Assembly: GCA_035708205.1 (NCBI GenBank)
Contig: DASSSY010000002.1
Coordinates: 62,001 to 126,000, forward strand
Length of the DNA stretch: 64,000 bases
Direction of reading: 5' to 3'
Source: DASSSY01 sp035708205
GTDB taxonomy: Bacteria > Bacteroidota > Bacteroidia > Chitinophagales > Chitinophagaceae
Both the position numbers and the translations under genes were made by a program. Below, one piece after another: positions 44,489 through 51,931 of the stretch (positions are counted from its first letter, which is position 1; each line of letters begins with the position of its first letter). Below the pieces are notes generated by a model. The model was not told the origin of the DNA and searched no databases. It saw nothing but the letters and a program-made list of their open reading frames with translations.

Positions 44489-44648
44489 CATTTTGGGACG
44501 TAAAATGCTTACCGCCGGTTTAAGGAAACTATCCCGGTTCATCTGTTTATTGTCTTGTTTCATCAGGAATCCGTCTTCCGTAAAGAGCAATGTGGAATAA
44601 ATTTGATGAAAAATAGGGCATTTCTTTCTTATAGGGCTCAAATAGTTT

Positions 44649-45056
44649 ATGATGAACAGACGGATTATTATTGTTATTCTTTTTTTTATTCTTGCCGGGG
44701 CTGGTACCGGTATCTATTTATGGAATATGCCGCATACGAAAGTTGAAAATGTTTCCGGGCTTTCCATCTCCGTTGCTGAATTATCCGGAAGTTTTGACCG
44801 GGATGAAACAGCAGCGAACGCACGGTTTTTGAATAAGGCTATTACTGTTTCGGGGCATGTCAGTGAAGTGCTGCATAATCTGGATGGCGGTTTGATGGCC
44901 GTGCTTACGGCCGATTCGGCCACCAATGCAATTGAATGTGCCTTTCGTGATAAAAATATCCAGGTAAGGAAAGGAACGAATATCACGGTAAAAGGATTTT
45001 GCGCCGGAAAAACGATTACCGGTATCTCCCTGACAAGCTGCGTGGTTTTGCCATGA
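44649..45056 (+). CDS. Membrane-anchored OB-fold (tRNA_anti-like) protein
   Basis: A 135-residue protein. A single membrane segment (residues about 6-24, IIIVILFFILAGAGTGIYLW) is followed by an OB-fold domain of the tRNA_anti-like type: AELSGSFDRDETAANARFLN, KAITVSGHVSEV, CAFRDKNIQVRKGTNITVKG and a final CVVLP. The family occurs in Bacteroidota envelopes and its ligand is unknown to me. It is the first gene of a compact four-gene unit (gaps of 30, 10 and 28 bp) with the cytochrome-like lipoprotein, YceI and DUF5777. Confidence 0.8.
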   Translation: MMNRRIIIVILFFILAGAGTGIYLWNMPHTKVENVSGLSISVAELSGSFDRDETAANARFLNKAITVSGHVSEVLHNLDGGLMAVLTADSATNAIECAFRDKNIQVRKGTNITVKGFCAGKTITGISLTSCVVLP

Positions 45057-45086
45057 TACTGTTTATTTTTTAAATAGAAAATATAT

Positions 45087-45485
45087 ATGAAGTATATCAG
45101 TCCTAAAAAAGTTATTTTGCTTTCCGGCTTTCTGGCCTTTGCGTTCATTCTTGGTTGCACTGATAAAAAAGCGGACCAGGTTACCCCTTCGCCTCCTTCT
45201 GCCGGTGGCTGCGACACCACAAACGTTACGTTTTCGGCAGTAATAAAGCCCATTGTGCAGGCAAATTGTGTACTGAGCGGTTGTCATAACAATGCCAGCC
45301 GGGCCGGCGGCTATAGCTATGAGTCGTATGCCGGTTTGATGGAAGTGGTTAATAACGGACGTTTATTAGGCGCTATCCGTCATGAAAATGGTTATGTTCC
45401 TATGCCTCAAAATGCCCCGAAATTAACCGAATGCGATATAGAAAAGATTGCGCATTGGGTCAATATGGGTGCGCCAAATAATTAA
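45087..45485 (+). CDS. Cytochrome-c-like lipoprotein with CX4CH haem motif
   Basis: A 132-residue lipoprotein with lipobox LGC at Cys24. The mature part contains VIKPIVQANCVLSGCHNN, where Cys61, Cys66 and His67 make a CX4CH motif instead of the standard CX2CH. A distal Met (Met106 in YVPMPQNAP) is placed as a sixth ligand would be. The surrounding sequence (GGYSYESYAGLM, IRHENGYVPMP, IEKIAHWVNMGAP) matches the small planctomycete-type/Bacteroidota cytochrome c fold. Haem attachment to the wider spacing is plausible, since the form recurs in this group, but it is not proven. Located in the four-gene unit before YceI. Confidence 0.85.
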   Translation: MKYISPKKVILLSGFLAFAFILGCTDKKADQVTPSPPSAGGCDTTNVTFSAVIKPIVQANCVLSGCHNNASRAGGYSYESYAGLMEVVNNGRLLGAIRHENGYVPMPQNAPKLTECDIEKIAHWVNMGAPNN

Positions 45486-45495
45486 TGCCTTTCAT

Positions 45496-46044
45496 ATGAA
45501 AAAGATGATCTTCGTTTGCTTGTTATGGGCATTGGGTACGCAGGCAGCATTCGCCCAGAAATATATGACGCGAACCGGCCAGGTTGTTTTTGATGCTTCA
45601 ACGGTTTTGGAGAATATTCATGCCGTGAATAATGAAACAGCTGCTATTGTGGACTTAAAAACCGGATCTGTTGTCGTGCAAACCTTAATTCAGGGCTTTA
45701 AAATGGAAAAAGCGCTGATGCAGGAACATTTTAACGAGGATTATATGGAAAGCAGCCGTATTCCTCGTGCCAGTTTTAAAGGTAATATTTTGGATGTTGA
45801 TAACATCAATGTCAAAAGTGAGGCCACGCAAACGGTTTATATTAAAGGTGATCTGACCGTTCATGGCCTCAGCCGTAACATTACCGTTCCGGCAACCGTA
45901 AAGGTTGTTGATGGTGAATTGTTGATCAAGGCAAATTTTAAAATTAAGCCTGCTGATTATAATATTACCATTCCCGCCTTGGTGCGTGATAAGATTGCTA
46001 ACGTTGTCAATGTTACCGTTACAGTACGCCTGAAAAAAATGTAA
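45496..46044 (+). CDS. YceI-family lipocalin-like periplasmic protein (copy 2)
   Basis: A 182-residue protein from the ATG at 45496. Signal peptide to about residue 21 (AAFAQ). It shows the same YceI blocks as the copy at 40142: GQVVFDASTVLENIHAVN, MEKALMQEHFNEDYMES, IPRASFKGNILDVD, IKGDLTVHGLSRNI and a C-terminal PADYNITIPALVRDKI. It should bind an isoprenoid lipid or quinone in the periplasm. It lies 10 bp after the cytochrome-like lipoprotein gene and 28 bp before the DUF5777 barrel, so these are co-expressed. A longer frame starting inside the upstream gene was rejected. Confidence 0.9.
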   Translation: MKKMIFVCLLWALGTQAAFAQKYMTRTGQVVFDASTVLENIHAVNNETAAIVDLKTGSVVVQTLIQGFKMEKALMQEHFNEDYMESSRIPRASFKGNILDVDNINVKSEATQTVYIKGDLTVHGLSRNITVPATVKVVDGELLIKANFKIKPADYNITIPALVRDKIANVVNVTVTVRLKKM

Positions 46045-46072
46045 AGTTCCTTCCTACCTAAATCGACCGTTT

Positions 46073-46999
46073 ATGCGCTGTGGTTTTCTCCCCGCTTTGT
46101 CCTGTTTTTTATTGATGAGCTTTTATATGCCTGCCGTATTACATGCGCAGGATAATCCGCATGCGGATAGTCTAATGGCCCAGCTGGATGAGGCGTTGTC
46201 GGTAAAGCAGGGGCACATTCCCGTCAGCTCCACCTTTAAAGCCACGAGAATCGGCAATACCCAAAGTGTCAAAAATGTAGGGCGTGGCGTATTGGATTTT
46301 GAAGTATCCCATCGCTTCGGAACCTTGAATCAGGGATTCCACAGTTTCTTTGGTTTGGATAATGCGGTTACAAAACTGAATTTTGATTATGGCCTTACCG
46401 ATTGGCTGACCATTGGCGCCGGGAGGAGCACTTATGAAAAACAGTATGACGGGATGCTTAAGCTGCGATTGCTGCAGCAGACCACAGATGATCATATGCC
46501 GGTAAGCTTAAGTTATGTCGGTGCTTTTTATGTGCAATCTATGGATATGCCGGATATGCCGAACGGAGATGCTTATTTATTTACAAATCGGATAACCTAT
46601 CTCAACCAGCTGCTTATTGCGCGAAAGTTCAACCGTTTGATCTCCCTGCAATTAATGCTGACCCATCTTCATTTTAATATTGTTCCAACAACAGTAGAAC
46701 CCAATAATGTCTATGCTGCGGGCTTGGGTGGCCGTATTAAGATCAGCAACCGGATGGCTTTGATCGGCGAATATCATTACCAATTACCGGAGCATAAATT
46801 GGAAGGGTTTCATAATTCACTGTCCGTCGGCTTAGCCATAGAGACGGGAGGGCACGTATTCCAATTATTATTTTCCAATTCGGCTGCGATTAATATGCCG
46901 GTGGCAATTGGAAAGTCTGCAGATAGCTGGGCTCATGGAGGTATTCATTTTGGTTTTAACCTGTCGCGCGTATTCACGGTTGCGAGACCTAAATCGTAG
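46073..46999 (+). CDS. DUF5777 family outer-membrane beta-barrel protein
   Basis: A 308-residue exported protein. Signal peptide to about residue 25 (VLHAQ). Characteristic family text follows: SSTFKATRIGNTQSVKNVGR, VLDFEVSHRFGTLNQGFHSF, FGLDNAVTKLNFDYGLTDWL and GIHFGFNLSRVF at the C-terminus. The alternating hydrophobic pattern and terminal aromatic residue suggest an outer-membrane barrel. In this phylum DUF5777 genes often travel with YceI and small cytochrome genes, as here. Its transported or bound substrate is unknown. It ends 11 bp from the convergent bshC gene. Confidence 0.85.
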   Translation: MRCGFLPALSCFLLMSFYMPAVLHAQDNPHADSLMAQLDEALSVKQGHIPVSSTFKATRIGNTQSVKNVGRGVLDFEVSHRFGTLNQGFHSFFGLDNAVTKLNFDYGLTDWLTIGAGRSTYEKQYDGMLKLRLLQQTTDDHMPVSLSYVGAFYVQSMDMPDMPNGDAYLFTNRITYLNQLLIARKFNRLISLQLMLTHLHFNIVPTTVEPNNVYAAGLGGRIKISNRMALIGEYHYQLPEHKLEGFHNSLSVGLAIETGGHVFQLLFSNSAAINMPVAIGKSADSWAHGGIHFGFNLSRVFTVARPKS

Positions 47000-47010
47000 T
47001 GGCTACTGTA

Positions 47011-48606
47011 TTACGATTCCTTTACCAGCAAGAAGCAATTGCCAAAGGGCAGGGTGTATTCATACTGTATTTGCGTAAATTGCTCTCCGTATTGTAAATA
47101 CAATTCCAGGAAACAATCATGGCGCTCCTGTAAATGATTATTGGGGAACAGTAAGGACTTTAACCGGCTGATCTGTCGCATGCGGTCGTCATAATGGCGT
47201 TTTTCCGCCCGGAGCATTTTCTTTTCAAGGCGCCCGGTCAGGTGGTTTATCTTTGCTTTAACCGCTTCGGCGGCGCTTATAAGGGTGGGATCAATATTTC
47301 CGGCTTTGCATTTGATCCGTTCGAGGATTTCTGCTAATTGCCCCGACTCCTGATATAAATCCAATTCCTTTTCGGAAACGGACAAAACCTGATTCTTTTC
47401 GAGCTGATTTAAAGGTAAAAAAAGTTCCTCGTCCGACAACTTAAGTTTATGTTGTAAGTCTACGGCATTTTTAGACATCCATAAGGCGGACTGGCGTAAG
47501 ATGACGGCCGGGAAAAAAATGCCGTAATGGTCATAAACTTCCTTAAGCTGCAGCCAATAGGCAACTTCGCTGCCGCCGCCAATGAAGGCTACATCGGGTA
47601 GGATGCTCTCCTGGTAGGGACCGCGGAGAATGACGTTGGGGCTGAAACGTTCGGGATGAGCTTCTAATTCCGCTAATATGGCCTGGCTGTCCGGCCAGGA
47701 AATATCGGTGCGGAGCACTTTCCAGCCATTATCTTCTCTCTCGATACGTTCCCGGATATTGTCCTTTAAATAAAATAAGTTGACGGGGCGGGCAAAAGCC
47801 TGTGTCGGGTAGTGTTCATTAAGCTGCGCGGAAGTGGCTTTGACTAAAGTTTCCGCTTTGCTGTGGCGGATTTCATCGGCCATGACGGGCAGGTAACATC
47901 GTTTTAGTCGCTCGTCATCGGCATCCAGGACCACCACGCCGAATTTGCCCAGGAAGGCGTGCACAATATGCCGGATAGCTTGTGCAATAGTCTTCCGGCC
48001 ATCATAGGCTTCTGAAATGATTTTTATTAAGTGGTCACGGTTTTCCCCGGGTGGAATTAAAGATGCGGTAAGGGTTTTAACCAAAGGCTTCAGGTCATCG
48101 GTATTCATACGGCCGACTGCACCGGTTTGCCCGGTTTGCCAGCGCCAGGCTTTGCCTTCATAATGAAAAACGCTGAGCTCGTCAAAATCGTTATCCTCGG
48201 AACCAATATAGAATACCGGAACAAAATTGTTTTCAGGGTGCCTTTCTTTTAAATAATCGGCCAGTTTGGCGGCATGAATGATCTTGTAGAAAAAGTAAAG
48301 ATAACCGGTCATTAGATCCGGTTGATGCGCCGTACAGACCGTAAAGGTGCTTTCGGAGAGCAGGCTTTCTATTTGCCGTTGAAACGCGGGACTGAGCTCA
48401 TAATCCCGGTATTGTTCTTTAAGAACCTCTACCAGAACCGGGCGGTTGACGGGGATTCTTTTTCTTTCTTCAATGGCCTGGTCAAGGCCTTCCGGATCTG
48501 GCCGGAACCGGTAAAAGGGCGCTAAGTCCTTTACGTCCGAAAGGTAACCGGTCACTAATTTTGAAAAACTCTGAGTGGCTTGATGAGAAATGGTACTGGC
48601 CTTCAA
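47011..48606 (-). CDS. bshC: Bacillithiol biosynthesis cysteine-adding enzyme BshC
   Basis: A 531-residue protein of normal length. The N-terminal block ISHQATQSFSKLVTGYL followed by FYRFRP, the Rossmann-like core with TVCTAHQPDLMTGYLYFFYK near 92 and PVFYIGSEDNDFDELSVFHY, and the central FIGGGSEVAYWLQLKEVYDH identify BshC. It adds cysteine to glucosaminyl-malate, the last step of bacillithiol synthesis. The N-terminal coil segment near 430-480 is also typical. The only suitable start is a TTG at 48606; an in-frame stop lies five codons upstream and no ATG precedes the conserved region. coaD lies upstream on the same strand. Confidence 0.93.
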   Translation of the reverse strand: MKASTISHQATQSFSKLVTGYLSDVKDLAPFYRFRPDPEGLDQAIEERKRIPVNRPVLVEVLKEQYRDYELSPAFQRQIESLLSESTFTVCTAHQPDLMTGYLYFFYKIIHAAKLADYLKERHPENNFVPVFYIGSEDNDFDELSVFHYEGKAWRWQTGQTGAVGRMNTDDLKPLVKTLTASLIPPGENRDHLIKIISEAYDGRKTIAQAIRHIVHAFLGKFGVVVLDADDERLKRCYLPVMADEIRHSKAETLVKATSAQLNEHYPTQAFARPVNLFYLKDNIRERIEREDNGWKVLRTDISWPDSQAILAELEAHPERFSPNVILRGPYQESILPDVAFIGGGSEVAYWLQLKEVYDHYGIFFPAVILRQSALWMSKNAVDLQHKLKLSDEELFLPLNQLEKNQVLSVSEKELDLYQESGQLAEILERIKCKAGNIDPTLISAAEAVKAKINHLTGRLEKKMLRAEKRHYDDRMRQISRLKSLLFPNNHLQERHDCFLELYLQYGEQFTQIQYEYTLPFGNCFLLVKES

Positions 48607-48719
48607 GATTACCTGGTTTTAACTGAACAAATAAAAATTCTCGGAAGCCAAAATTAAGCCTTTGGCCTGAAACGCCACGTCGAAAAATGTTATACGGCAA
48701 TAGCTGGGCCGTGGTCCGG

Positions 48720-49187
48720 TTATTTGAATTTAACTTCTTCCGGTACAAATAAACCCACGTTCCCGCCATTACGGATGACATCACGCACCAGTGTTGACGA
48801 TATTGTGGAATATTCGGGCGAGCAGGTCAGGAAAATCGTTTCCACTTCCGGCATCAGCATCCTGTTCATGTCCGCAATGGCTTTTTCGTATTCAAAATCG
48901 CTGACATAACGAATGCCGCGAAGAATATAACGGGCATTGACCGTCCTGCAAAAATTAATGGTCAGTCCTTCGTATGCCGAGACTTCAACGCGTGGTTCGT
49001 TTTTGAAAATGTCTCTAACCCATTGCGCTCTTTGGCCCGCGTCGAACATGGGCTGTTTGGTAGAGTTATGCCCCACGCCGATGACCAGTTTGTCGAATAA
49101 GGGAACCGACCGGCGGATGATATCCACGTGCCCGTTGGTGATAGGGTCAAATGTACCGGGAAATAAACAAATTCTTTCTGAAGCCAT
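48720..49187 (-). CDS. coaD: Phosphopantetheine adenylyltransferase
   Basis: A 155-residue enzyme of the coenzyme A pathway that transfers AMP to 4'-phosphopantetheine. The nucleotidyltransferase motif FPGTFDPITNGHVDI with T/HxGH is at residues 9-23. VIGVGHNSTKQPMF, RYILRGIRYVSDFEYEKAIA and the C-terminal EYSTISSTLVRDVI motif follow. Length and motif order are standard. The gap to bshC is 113 bp. Confidence 0.97.
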   Translation of the reverse strand: MASERICLFPGTFDPITNGHVDIIRRSVPLFDKLVIGVGHNSTKQPMFDAGQRAQWVRDIFKNEPRVEVSAYEGLTINFCRTVNARYILRGIRYVSDFEYEKAIADMNRMLMPEVETIFLTCSPEYSTISSTLVRDVIRNGGNVGLFVPEEVKFK

Positions 49188-49327
49188 AAACGATGTCTGG
49201 ATCTTGGTTAAAAACGGCCTTATGAGGCTGCAAGTTAAAAATTTACTTCGGCTTTACCTGAAATTGATGCCCGCCGCTTCTCCCGGGCCGGAAGTAAAGC
49301 TCATTTGGACTTTACCAGATCTTACTG

Positions 49328-50149
49328 TTAAGGTTTTTTAATCGGGCTGTTTGGTTCCTTGGCAAAATGGTTAAAGACCATTTTATCCATCCAGCCGGGA
49401 AAAAGTTTATTTAGCCAAACGGTGGCTTTTCCCTGCGTTGTCATTACAATGGTTCTTTTACGTTTGCGCATGCCGTCAAAGATAATTTGCGCGCAGGTCC
49501 CGGCGCTCATTAATCTACTTTCATCTAAAGGCGTTTCTTTCTGCGCCTCACCGTTGGCCGCCAAGGCTGTATTGCGAATGTTCGAGGAGGTAAAGCCCGG
49601 GGCAGCCCACATGACCTGAACGCCCGTGTAGAGCAGCTCGGTACGCAGGGTTTCCAGGAATCCCTGCATGGCAAATTTAGAGGCTGAGTAGCCGGCTCTA
49701 CCGGGCAGTCCCCGGTAGCCGGCAATTGAGGAAATGCCCACTATTCCGCCTTTTTGTTCCTTTATGGCCGGGAGGGAGAATTTGGTCATATACACCGCAC
49801 CCCAGAAATTGACCTGCATCAATCTTTCAATGACAGATAAGTCCGCTTCTTCAAACAATGCCCGCATGCTGATGCCGGCGTTATTGATCAGCCAGTCGAT
49901 GCGTTGCCATTTAGCCAGGACGGCCCGGGCAAATTGCCGGCAATCTTCCTTTTGGCTCACATCGGCCTGATGCAGCAGCAACCGATCATCGGCCGCAGCT
50001 GAGGCGAAAGAGACGCGTAATTTTTCAAGATCCCTGGCACAGGCCGCTACAAAGGCGCCTTCCGCCAGGGCCTTTTCGGCTAAGGCTTTCCCGATACCGG
50101 ACGATGCGCCGGTAATGATGATGACTTTTTGATGAAATGGACCGGGCAT
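49328..50149 (-). CDS. Short-chain dehydrogenase/reductase
   Basis: A 273-residue classical SDR. Cofactor-binding motif TGASSGIGKALAEKAL is near residue 13, NNAG in WLINNAGISM near 88, and the catalytic Ser/Tyr/Lys set is in VGISSIAGYRGLPG and YSASKFAMQGF. The C-terminal extension has a hydrophobic segment near VWLNKLFPGWMDKMVFNHF, typical of DltE-like or membrane-associated SDR enzymes acting on lipids. The substrate is not predictable. The ATG at 50149 was used; a TTG four codons upstream is possible but less likely. Confidence 0.9.
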   Translation of the reverse strand: MPGPFHQKVIIITGASSGIGKALAEKALAEGAFVAACARDLEKLRVSFASAAADDRLLLHQADVSQKEDCRQFARAVLAKWQRIDWLINNAGISMRALFEEADLSVIERLMQVNFWGAVYMTKFSLPAIKEQKGGIVGISSIAGYRGLPGRAGYSASKFAMQGFLETLRTELLYTGVQVMWAAPGFTSSNIRNTALAANGEAQKETPLDESRLMSAGTCAQIIFDGMRKRKRTIVMTTQGKATVWLNKLFPGWMDKMVFNHFAKEPNSPIKKP

Positions 50150-50229
50150 AGAATAAAACAATGGATTTATGGTTAGGCGACAGGAGGAAAATGTTATCCA
50201 ATTAAGGTTTGGGCCGGATGCCCGGATTC

Positions 50230-50712
50230 TTAAATTTCTTTATTCATTTGAACGACCTTTTCCTTTAATTCTTCTTTGTAGCGGTAATATTTCTGCATCA
50301 AAGCTTTATCAGCGGTGGCCAGGATCTGCACAGCCAGTAAACCGGCGTTCTTGGCGCCGTTCAACGCTACGGTGGCGACGGGAACCCCGCCCGGCATTTG
50401 TAAGATGGATAAAACGGAATCCCAGCCGTCGATAGAGTTGCTGGATTTAACAGGCACGCCAATTACCGGTAGTGTCGATGCTGCCGCCACCATACCCGGC
50501 AAATGCGCAGCGCCCCCGGCCCCGGCAATAATTACCTTAAGGCCTCTTTTCTCGGCTTCCTGCCCGTATTGCAGCATGCGTTCAGGCGTCCGGTGGGCTG
50601 AAACGATCTCAACCTCATAAGGAATATCAAACTGTTGCAGCATTTCAACTGCTGCATTCATAACGGGCAGATCGGATTTACTGCCCATGATCACACCTAC
50701 TTTTGTTTCCAT
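50230..50712 (-). CDS. purE: N5-carboxyaminoimidazole ribonucleotide mutase
   Basis: A 160-residue class I PurE. Motifs: VGVIMGSKSDLPVMNAA (phosphate-binding, residues 5-21), SAHRTPERMLQYG with the conserved His, IAGAGGAAHLPGMVAA and GVPVKSSNSIDGWDSVLSIL. It converts N5-CAIR to CAIR in purine synthesis. The ATG at 50712 lies one base past the purK stop codon, so translation is probably coupled. Confidence 0.97.
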   Translation of the reverse strand: METKVGVIMGSKSDLPVMNAAVEMLQQFDIPYEVEIVSAHRTPERMLQYGQEAEKRGLKVIIAGAGGAAHLPGMVAAASTLPVIGVPVKSSNSIDGWDSVLSILQMPGGVPVATVALNGAKNAGLLAVQILATADKALMQKYYRYKEELKEKVVQMNKEI

Positions 50713-50713
50713 T

Positions 50714-51856
50714 TTATGCAATGACTTTTAAAGTGTTTTTGACGATCTTCGCTTTGTCCTTTGCTTCCTCCAGGCTGCCTGCCACAATGGTCACATGCCC
50801 CATTTTCCGGAAAGGACGGGTTTCATATTTACCATATAAATGCACATGAACGCCTTTCATTTTCAGAATTTCCTCTACCCCCTGATAAACCGCTTTACCC
50901 TTATAGCCTGCTTCGCCCAGTAAATTAACCATTACGGAAGGCCGGATCATGGAAGTATCGCCTAATGGGAGATCGAGAATGGCCCGCAAGTGCTGTTCAA
51001 ACTGCGACGTAACGTTTCCCTCAATGGTCTGATGGCCGCTGTTATGAGGCCTTGGGGCCACTTCATTGACCAGCAGCTCGCCCGATTTAGACAGGAACAT
51101 TTCCACGGCCAGCAAGCCTACCATATCCAGCTTTTCAATAACTTTTTTAGCCAGGGTAACCGCCCTGTTCTCCAGTTCAGTTGATATCCCTGCAGGCGCG
51201 TAAAGATACTCCACCATGTTGACCTCAGGGTTAAAGGCCATGGCCACCGGAGGGAAATGATTCATTTCGCCCCTGGCATTTCTGGCCACAATGACCGAAA
51301 GCTCCTGGTCCATCTCTATACTTTTCTCTAAAACGCTCGGCGCGTCAAATGCTTTATCCAGCTGATCTTTACCGGCCAAAGCCTGAACACCGTAACCGTC
51401 ATAGCCGGCAACGCGCAATTTCTGAAAAACGGGAAAATCTATGTCCGCCCCGGGGATCTCCGATTTATTGTTGATCAAAGCGAAAGGCGCGGTGGCAATA
51501 TCATGCTGCCGGTAAAACTGTTTTTGCAGTCCTTTGTCCTGTATGGTTTTCAAAACTGATGGCTGGGGAAATACCTTTTTCCCCTCATTCTCCAAGGCCA
51601 TAAGGGCATCAGTATTGACATTCTCGATTTCAATACTGATCACATCCAGGCCCTTACCAAAATTATATACCGTGTCGAAGTCCGTCAGGCTGCCTTGTAC
51701 AAACCGGTGGCATAAATACCGGCAGGGGGCGGTTTCTGACGGATCCAGGATTTCAATATGCAGGTTAAGATCATGGGCCTTTTGCAAAAGCATCTTACCC
51801 AGCTGGCCCCCGCCTAAGATACCGATTTTCAACCCACCGGAAAAAATATGTTTCAT
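50714..51856 (-). CDS. purK: N5-carboxyaminoimidazole ribonucleotide synthase
   Basis: A 380-residue ATP-grasp enzyme that carboxylates AIR with bicarbonate and ATP. The start KIGILGGGQLGKMLLQKAHDL follows the ATG at 51856. Further motifs are TIQDKGLQKQFYRQHDIATA, VFQKLRVAGYDGYGVQ, GLLAVEMFLSKSGELLVNE and VAPRPHNSGHQTIEGNVTSQ. It is directly followed by purE, giving the usual purK-purE pair. A longer frame from 51907 with a non-ATG start would cross the promoter element and was rejected. Confidence 0.97.
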   Translation of the reverse strand: MKHIFSGGLKIGILGGGQLGKMLLQKAHDLNLHIEILDPSETAPCRYLCHRFVQGSLTDFDTVYNFGKGLDVISIEIENVNTDALMALENEGKKVFPQPSVLKTIQDKGLQKQFYRQHDIATAPFALINNKSEIPGADIDFPVFQKLRVAGYDGYGVQALAGKDQLDKAFDAPSVLEKSIEMDQELSVIVARNARGEMNHFPPVAMAFNPEVNMVEYLYAPAGISTELENRAVTLAKKVIEKLDMVGLLAVEMFLSKSGELLVNEVAPRPHNSGHQTIEGNVTSQFEQHLRAILDLPLGDTSMIRPSVMVNLLGEAGYKGKAVYQGVEEILKMKGVHVHLYGKYETRPFRKMGHVTIVAGSLEEAKDKAKIVKNTLKVIA

Positions 51857-51884
51857 GACCCGATAATAGTTCAAATATTGTTGG

Positions 51885-51892
51885 CAAAGGTA
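51885..51892 (-). promoter_or_regulatory. -7 element TACCTTTG of purK-purE
   Basis: Matches TAnnTTTG on the minus strand 29 bp before the purK ATG. No good -33 element at the standard distance. Confidence 0.5.
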
Positions 51893-51931
51893 TTTTAAAT
51901 TACGCAAAAGACGGCCTCCGGCTTACAATGC

